Source: Oscillospiraceae bacterium (GTDB lineage Bacteria; Bacillota; Clostridia; Oscillospirales; Oscillospiraceae). From it: a DNA stretch of 64,000 nucleotides. Under the pieces are notes generated by a model. It had not been told where the DNA came from, searched no databases, and worked only from the letters and a program-made list of their open reading frames with translations. The stretch covers positions 186,001-250,000 of the forward strand of contig SVKO01000004.1 of the NCBI GenBank assembly GCA_015068455.1, given 5' to 3'. Below are positions 59,601 through 64,000 of the stretch, piece after piece (the first letter of the stretch is position 1; each line of letters opens with the position of its first letter). A program made the position numbers and the translations under genes.

Positions 59601-61751
59601 GTGAACAAACGGAAAACGATCATATCGGTGGTATGCATCCTGCTGGCGCTGGTGCTGATCGCGGGCGCAATTGCCTACGGCGTCAGTCCCGGGCGGCATT
59701 CCTGCAGCGTCTATCCCGTGTCCGATATTGCAATGACCAACTATTGGGGAGACGACAAAAGCACCTACGGCGAAGTTCGCGCCGACAAGGTGCAGACGGT
59801 TTATCTCTCCTCCACGCAGCAGGTCAACGACGTCTTCGTCACCGAGGGACAGAGCGTTCTGCCCGGCGATAAGCTGATGTCCTACGACACCACGCTCTCT
59901 GAGATGGAGGTCACCCGCAAGGATCTGGAGATCCAGCAGATGAAGGAGCAGCTGACGTCTGCAAAGAAGCGGTATAATACCCTGGCGGGATCCAAGGTCT
60001 ATTCCGTCAGCGCGCCGGTCATCGAGCGATCCGGCGTGCGTCTGGCCGCCGCGGGAACGCCCGGCTATCGTCTGGTGCTCCTGGCCGACGGCGACGAGAA
60101 CTACGAAGTGGAAAACTACGCGCTGCACAGCGGCTCCGGCACGCCCGACGACCCCTTCCTCTATGTGTGCGCCAACGGCGTGCCCTTCGGCGAGGACTTC
60201 CTGACGGAGATCGGTCTGCCTGCGCCCGATCCCGAGAACCCCGGCAATCCCGATGAAACGCCGGATCCCGCGCCCGTCTATGTGGTCTTCGGCGTCAGCG
60301 AGGACGATATGCTGCAGGGGAAAATCCTGCAGGCCGGCGGCATGTGCTTCACCCGGCGGGGCGGGGATGTGTCGTTCATCGTGTTCGATGCTTCGGATTA
60401 TATCGGGCATGCCTTCGGCGAGCCCAAGCCTGCGCCGCCCGCCGCCGACAAGGAGGCGCTGAACAAGGCCGTCGACAGCGCCGGACAGGTCGACACGAGC
60501 AAGTATACCGAAAAATCCAAAAATGCTTTGGAAAAGGCCCTTGCGCTGGCCAAGCAGGTGCAGGAGAAGGAAAATCCGACCCAGGCCGAGGTCGACGTCG
60601 CGGCTGCTTTTTTGAATAATGCGATCAATGCGCTGGAGGAAAAATCCGGCGACGGCGGAACCACGCCGGCGCCCACGCCGTCCGGCGCCAAAAAAGATGC
60701 GCTGAACAAGGCGATCACGGATGCAGAGAAGCTGAAAAAAACCGACTATACCAGCAGTTCCGCCGACGCCCTCTCTGCCGCCATCGCGATGGCGAAGCAG
60801 GTGCAGTCGAGCAGCAGCGCGACCCAGGCTGAGGTGGATGCGGCGGCAAAGTCTCTGAACGCGGCCGTCAAGGCGCTGGTCAAGAAGACCGGCAACAACG
60901 GCAGCTCCAGCAATAACAGTTCCAGCTCCAACAGCGGGAATAACGGCAGTTCCAACAGCGGCACCAATGTCAGGCCCAGCAACAACGGCAGCAGCGTTAC
61001 GCCGAACACGGGGCCGAGCTATGCCGAGATCCAGGCCGAAAAGGCGGAGCTTCAGCAAAAGATCAAGGATCTGGATCTGAAGCTGCGCATGGCGGAGGTG
61101 GAGCTCAAGCGGATGAACCAGGAGCTCAACGACGGCGTGGTCTATGCCGAAATGGCGGGCACCATCACATCGGTCCTGAGCGAGGATGACGCCCGCAGCC
61201 TCGGCGAGCCCGTGATCAAGCTGGCCGGCGGCGGCGGATATCAGGTGCAGGGCACGGTCAACGAACTGGATTATGACAGCGTCTATGTCGGCCAGAGCGT
61301 GGAGGTTACCTCCTGGGAGTCCGGACAGACCTTCCGCGGCACCGTGCTGGAAATCTCTGATGTTCCCACCGACAGCGCCATGGTCTACGGCGGCGGAAAT
61401 ATGAACGTTTCCTACTACCCGTTCCTCGTGCGCATCGAGGGAGAAGCCAATCTGCGCGAGTATGAAACGCTGGAGCTCAAGCTGGAGACTGAGCACGAGC
61501 AGACCGACGCATTCTATCTCGAGCAGCCCTTCATTCTGCAGGAGAACGGAAACAACTACGTCTACGTTGCCAATGAGGACGGCCAGCTGGAGAAGCGAAA
61601 GCTCACCACCGGCATCACGCTGTGGGGCAGCTCGGTTCAGGTCCTGGACGGTCTGACCCTGGAAGACAACATTGCGTTCCCCTATGGAAAGAATGCCCGG
61701 GAGGGCGCCAAAGCGAAGCTCGCCACCCTGGACGAGCTGTACATGGGATAG
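59601..61751 (+). CDS. Second HlyD-type adaptor with two FIVAR domains inserted in its hairpin
   Basis: The protein has 716 residues and starts with GTG (AAAGGA upstream). A membrane anchor (about 8-28) leads to the first lipoyl half (DVFVTEGQSVLPGDKLMSYD) and one hairpin helix (about 97-128). Then come about 345 extra residues: an unassigned beta-rich part, FIVAR domain 1 (about 283-350), FIVAR domain 2 (about 364-432) and a Gly/Ser/Asn linker. The second hairpin helix (EIQAEKAELQQKIKDLDLKL) and the lipoyl/barrel part (MAGTITSVLSEDDARSLGEP) follow. FIVAR domains occur in surface proteins that bind sugars or fibronectin. The insertion sits at the tip that in Gram-negatives would touch TolC. 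Confidence 0.87.
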   Translation: MNKRKTIISVVCILLALVLIAGAIAYGVSPGRHSCSVYPVSDIAMTNYWGDDKSTYGEVRADKVQTVYLSSTQQVNDVFVTEGQSVLPGDKLMSYDTTLSEMEVTRKDLEIQQMKEQLTSAKKRYNTLAGSKVYSVSAPVIERSGVRLAAAGTPGYRLVLLADGDENYEVENYALHSGSGTPDDPFLYVCANGVPFGEDFLTEIGLPAPDPENPGNPDETPDPAPVYVVFGVSEDDMLQGKILQAGGMCFTRRGGDVSFIVFDASDYIGHAFGEPKPAPPAADKEALNKAVDSAGQVDTSKYTEKSKNALEKALALAKQVQEKENPTQAEVDVAAAFLNNAINALEEKSGDGGTTPAPTPSGAKKDALNKAITDAEKLKKTDYTSSSADALSAAIAMAKQVQSSSSATQAEVDAAAKSLNAAVKALVKKTGNNGSSSNNSSSSNSGNNGSSNSGTNVRPSNNGSSVTPNTGPSYAEIQAEKAELQQKIKDLDLKLRMAEVELKRMNQELNDGVVYAEMAGTITSVLSEDDARSLGEPVIKLAGGGGYQVQGTVNELDYDSVYVGQSVEVTSWESGQTFRGTVLEISDVPTDSAMVYGGGNMNVSYYPFLVRIEGEANLREYETLELKLETEHEQTDAFYLEQPFILQENGNNYVYVANEDGQLEKRKLTTGITLWGSSVQVLDGLTLEDNIAFPYGKNAREGAKAKLATLDELYMG

Positions 61752-61762
61752 GGGGGCGGCCT

Positions 61763-63016
61763 ATGCGAGAAAACATTCGTCAAGCCATTCAGGGCGTCTG
61801 GAGCCACAAGCTCCGCTCGGTCCTGACCATGCTGGGCATCATCATCGGCATCGCCGCCATCATTGCCATCGTATCCACCATCAAGGGGACCAATGAGCAG
61901 ATCAAGCAGAATCTGATCGGCGCCGGCAACAACACCGTGACCGTCAGCCTCTACCAGGATGACAGCGAGGTGGATATGTCCTGGAGCGAAATCCCCGACA
62001 GCATCGGCATCATCAGTCCCGCGACAAAAGCGGAGCTGAACAAGCTCAAGGGCGTGGAGCAGACGGCACTGTATCTGCACCGCGGCTATACAGACGGCAT
62101 TTTCTACCAAAGCACCGCCTTCAACGGGGATATCTACGGCATCGATTCCGACTATTTCAGCGTCTATGACTATCCCATGACCAGCGGCCGCACCTTCCTT
62201 CCGGATGATTATCAGACCTATCGCAAGGTGGCGATCGTGGATGGGAAGGTCGTCAACACCCTGTTCCAGGGCGAAGACCCCATCGGAAAGACCATCGAGA
62301 TCATGGCAGAGCCCTTTACCGTGGTGGGCGTCGTCAATACCGAGTCGGGCTTCCGGCCGGTGATCGAAAATATCAACGACTATTATTTATATGCCGATAC
62401 TTCCTCCGGCCATATTTACGTGCCGGACAGCACCTGGCCCATCATCTACCGCTATGACGAGCCGCAGTCCGTTGCCGTCAAGGCCAAGAGCACCGACGAC
62501 ATGGCCGCGGCGGGCAAAGCGGTGGCGGATGCGCTGACCAAGAGCCAGATCGGCGAGGAGGACAGCCATTTCAGCTATCAGAACCGCGATCTGCTCGAGC
62601 AGGCGCAGCAGCTGCAGGAGATGAGCAACGCCACCAACCGTCAGCTCATCTGGATCGCCAGCATCTCCCTGCTGGTGGGCGGCATCGGCGTCATGAACAT
62701 CATGCTGGTGAGCGTTGCCGAGCGCGTCAGCGAAATCGGCCTGCGCAAGGCTGTGGGCGCGAAAAAGCGCCGGATCATGTGGCAGTTCCTCACGGAGGCC
62801 GCCGTGCTCACCTGCACCGGCGGCGTGCTGGGGGTGGCCGCGGGAATCGGCGTATCGAAGGCGCTGTCCAAGCTCTCGGGAACGCCTTCGGCCATCAGCG
62901 TGCCGGCGATCATCATCGCCGTGGTTTTCTCCATGTTCATCGGCATCCTCTTCGGTCTGCTTCCCGCGACCAAGGCCGCGAACATGAATCCCATCGAGGC
63001 TCTGAGAAGAGACTGA
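61763..63016 (+). CDS. MacB-type ABC transporter permease
   Basis: The protein has 417 residues. The N-terminal helix (RSVLTMLGIIIGIAAIIAIVS) is followed by a large extracytoplasmic domain (about 45-270) and three C-terminal helices with LLVGGIGVMNIMLVSVAER, the FtsX signature, and EIGLRKAVGAKKRRIMWQF. Such permeases move substrates by mechanotransmission rather than through a channel. ATGCGA after GGGGGG starts the gene 11 bp behind the second adaptor. A terminator follows. Confidence 0.94.
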   Translation: MRENIRQAIQGVWSHKLRSVLTMLGIIIGIAAIIAIVSTIKGTNEQIKQNLIGAGNNTVTVSLYQDDSEVDMSWSEIPDSIGIISPATKAELNKLKGVEQTALYLHRGYTDGIFYQSTAFNGDIYGIDSDYFSVYDYPMTSGRTFLPDDYQTYRKVAIVDGKVVNTLFQGEDPIGKTIEIMAEPFTVVGVVNTESGFRPVIENINDYYLYADTSSGHIYVPDSTWPIIYRYDEPQSVAVKAKSTDDMAAAGKAVADALTKSQIGEEDSHFSYQNRDLLEQAQQLQEMSNATNRQLIWIASISLLVGGIGVMNIMLVSVAERVSEIGLRKAVGAKKRRIMWQFLTEAAVLTCTGGVLGVAAGIGVSKALSKLSGTPSAISVPAIIIAVVFSMFIGILFGLLPATKAANMNPIEALRRD

Positions 63017-63020
63017 TTTC

Positions 63021-63064
63021 AAAAAATAACTCGCGCCGGAATCAAACGGCGCGAGTTATTTTTT
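63021..63064. terminator. Bidirectional terminator after the ABC operon
   Basis: A perfect 18-bp stem starting AAAAAATAACTCGCGCCG with an 8-nt loop; it overlaps the stop of the convergent GIY-YIG gene. Confidence 0.95.
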
Positions 63065-63298
63065 GATCAGCTTCTGTTTTTCCTCCCGGGAAAGCTGCTT
63101 GATTTCCCATTCCCGGCGCATGGCCTCGCGTTTCGTTTCGAACGTCTCATAGTAGACCAGTTCCACGGGCAGCCTTGCCCGGGTATATTTGCCGCCCCTG
63201 CCGGCTTGGTGGACCGCCACCCGGTGGGCCAGATCGTTGGTCCAGCCGGTGTAAAGGGTGCCGTCGGCGCAGCGAAGAATATAAGTATAGTTGTCCAT
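63056..63298 (-). CDS. GIY-YIG endonuclease-domain protein (UPF0213)
   Basis: The protein has 80 residues. YTYILRCADGTLYTGWTNDL carries the Y-x-x...Y-x-G pair (YIL...YTG), and HQAGRGGKYTRARLP and YYETFETKREAMRREWEIKQ hold the catalytic Arg and Glu. UPF0213 proteins are small stand-alone nuclease domains of unclear role. The ATG at 63298 follows GGAG. Confidence 0.92.
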   Translation of the reverse strand: MDNYTYILRCADGTLYTGWTNDLAHRVAVHQAGRGGKYTRARLPVELVYYETFETKREAMRREWEIKQLSREEKQKLIKK

Positions 63299-63309
63299 GG
63301 CTGTCTCCA

Positions 63310-63338
63310 TTGTAACTTTCGGCGCAAGGTGCTATAAT
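63310..63338 (+). promoter_or_regulatory. Promoter of the Nudix gene
   Basis: TTGTAA (63310-63315), 17 bp, TATAAT (63333-63338), 33 bp before the ATG. Confidence 0.78.
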
Positions 63339-63370
63339 ATCTTTCGGAAATCCCAGACCAGGAGGTCATT

Positions 63371-63991
63371 ATGAACGAAAACGATCTGATCGAACGGCAG
63401 CTTGATTCCAGGCTGATTTTTGACGGACGCATCCTGCACGTGTATGACGACGCGGTGACGCTGCCCGATGGAGGCGTCGCCTCCCGGGAGCTGATCCGGC
63501 ACATCGGGGCGGTGTGCGTCATTCCCGTGCTCCGTGACGGCAGGGCGGTGGTGGAGCGGCAGTACCGCTATCCCGTGGGCGAGGTGCTCACGGAGATCCC
63601 TGCGGGAAAGCTCGACGCGCCGGACGAAGATCCGGAGGAAGCCGCCCGCCGCGAGCTGCGGGAAGAGACCGGCTACACCTGCGATGAGCTCATTGACCTG
63701 GGCGTCTTTTATCCCGCGCCCGCCTATTCCAGCGAGAAGATCCATATGTATCTCGCCCGCGGTCTGCACCGGGGCGACCAGGAGCTGGACGAGGACGAAT
63801 TCCTGAACGTGACGCTGGTTCCGCTGGAGGATTTGGCGCATCAGGCGCTGAACGGGGAGATCCCCGACATCAAGACCCAGGCGGCGGTCCTGCGCGCGTG
63901 GACCATGTTAACGCCCGGCAAAGAAAAAAGGGCAAAAAGCGCCCAAAAGGAGCGCCCACAGGCGGCAGGTGTTCAACTCCCTTCGCCCTAA
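63371..63991 (+). CDS. Nudix hydrolase, ADP-ribose pyrophosphatase-like
   Basis: The protein has 206 residues. The Nudix box is GKLDAPDEDPEEAARRELREETGY in pattern (G-x5-E-x7-REUxEEx), with RELREETG intact; QYRYPVGEVLTEIPAGKLD ahead of it is typical of ADP-ribose pyrophosphatases. The last 30 residues are basic and Pro/Gln-rich and run through a small hairpin, beyond the usual end of the family. CAGGAGG precedes the ATG. Confidence 0.92.
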   Translation: MNENDLIERQLDSRLIFDGRILHVYDDAVTLPDGGVASRELIRHIGAVCVIPVLRDGRAVVERQYRYPVGEVLTEIPAGKLDAPDEDPEEAARRELREETGYTCDELIDLGVFYPAPAYSSEKIHMYLARGLHRGDQELDEDEFLNVTLVPLEDLAHQALNGEIPDIKTQAAVLRAWTMLTPGKEKRAKSAQKERPQAAGVQLPSP

Positions 63992-64000
63992 GGACGGAAG

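Noticed and set aside
60900..61010. Repeated AAC/AGC/GGC codons that look like a tandem DNA repeat
   Set aside because: The units are irregular and encode a Gly/Ser/Asn linker; not a genetic repeat element or CRISPR.
59511..61496. Long minus-strand frame opposite the FIVAR adaptor gene
   Set aside because: Low-complexity antisense frame (His/Arg/Gly/Leu) explained by the codon bias of the real gene.

Overview
The window looks like a GC-rich, low-GC-phylum relative: an anaerobic, potentially spore-forming clostridium of the Oscillospiraceae type. The evidence is the Firmicutes gene order (rplU-prp-rpmA-obgE with an L21 leader, yqfC-yqfD-phoH-ybeY-era-yqzL-recO, Asp23-fakA), a tryptophan T-box, an L27 with a cleavable N-terminal extension plus its Prp protease, and abundant C-ending codons. 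I see no phage, insertion sequence, CRISPR array, tRNA or rRNA. Many promoters can be read as -35/-10 pairs, most with 17-bp spacers, and many units end in strong intrinsic terminators. GC content and codon statements are by eye, not computed.

Layout. 1-6.5 kb (+): tail of a methyltransferase, an XRE regulator with two membrane segments, an esterase-like alpha/beta hydrolase, a 4Fe-4S aldo/keto reductase, a MATE transporter fused to an anti-sigma-factor-type ATPase domain, a VanY-like lipoprotein and a YhhN protein. 6.6-10.6 kb: an operon of a GshA-type gamma-glutamylcysteine ligase, a class II glutamine amidotransferase and a second ligase of the unrelated GCS2 family, next to a divergently read Rrf2 regulator with three cysteines; a shared 10-bp motif at both promoters suggests control of the operon by this regulator. 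11-17.9 kb (-): a complete, translationally coupled trpEGDCFBA operon behind a T-box with a UGG specifier. 17.9-25.8 kb: mnmA, a DUF2156 protein, a GNAT enzyme, an amidohydrolase, an iron alcohol dehydrogenase, MscS and FtsH.

26-38 kb (+ mostly): rlmB followed by a P-type-ATPase-shaped membrane protein without the phosphorylation motif; an EF-G paralogue with Tyr in place of the catalytic His; a LacI regulator with three operator-like palindromes, a DHDPS-family lyase and an Nramp-fold transporter lacking the metal-binding residues, which together look like a small catabolic locus for an organic substrate; then PsiE-like, Asp23 and FakA. 38-52 kb (-): Mrp, and one long housekeeping operon (yqfC, yqfD, phoH, ybeY, era, a 33-codon yqzL, recO, mutS2, comEC, holA, rnmV, ABC-F) linking sporulation, ribosome maturation, DNA repair, competence and replication.

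52-64 kb: a YlbJ-like membrane protein, two small cysteine-rich proteins, obgE, an unrecognised protein inserted between rpmA and obgE, the L27/Prp/L21 block, and a MacB-type ABC system with two different adaptors, one carrying two FIVAR domains inside its helical hairpin. A GIY-YIG protein and a Nudix hydrolase close the window.

The best candidates for something undescribed are the dual-ligase/amidotransferase operon with its Rrf2 switch, the degenerate P-type ATPase, and the LacI-DHDPS-Nramp-like locus.
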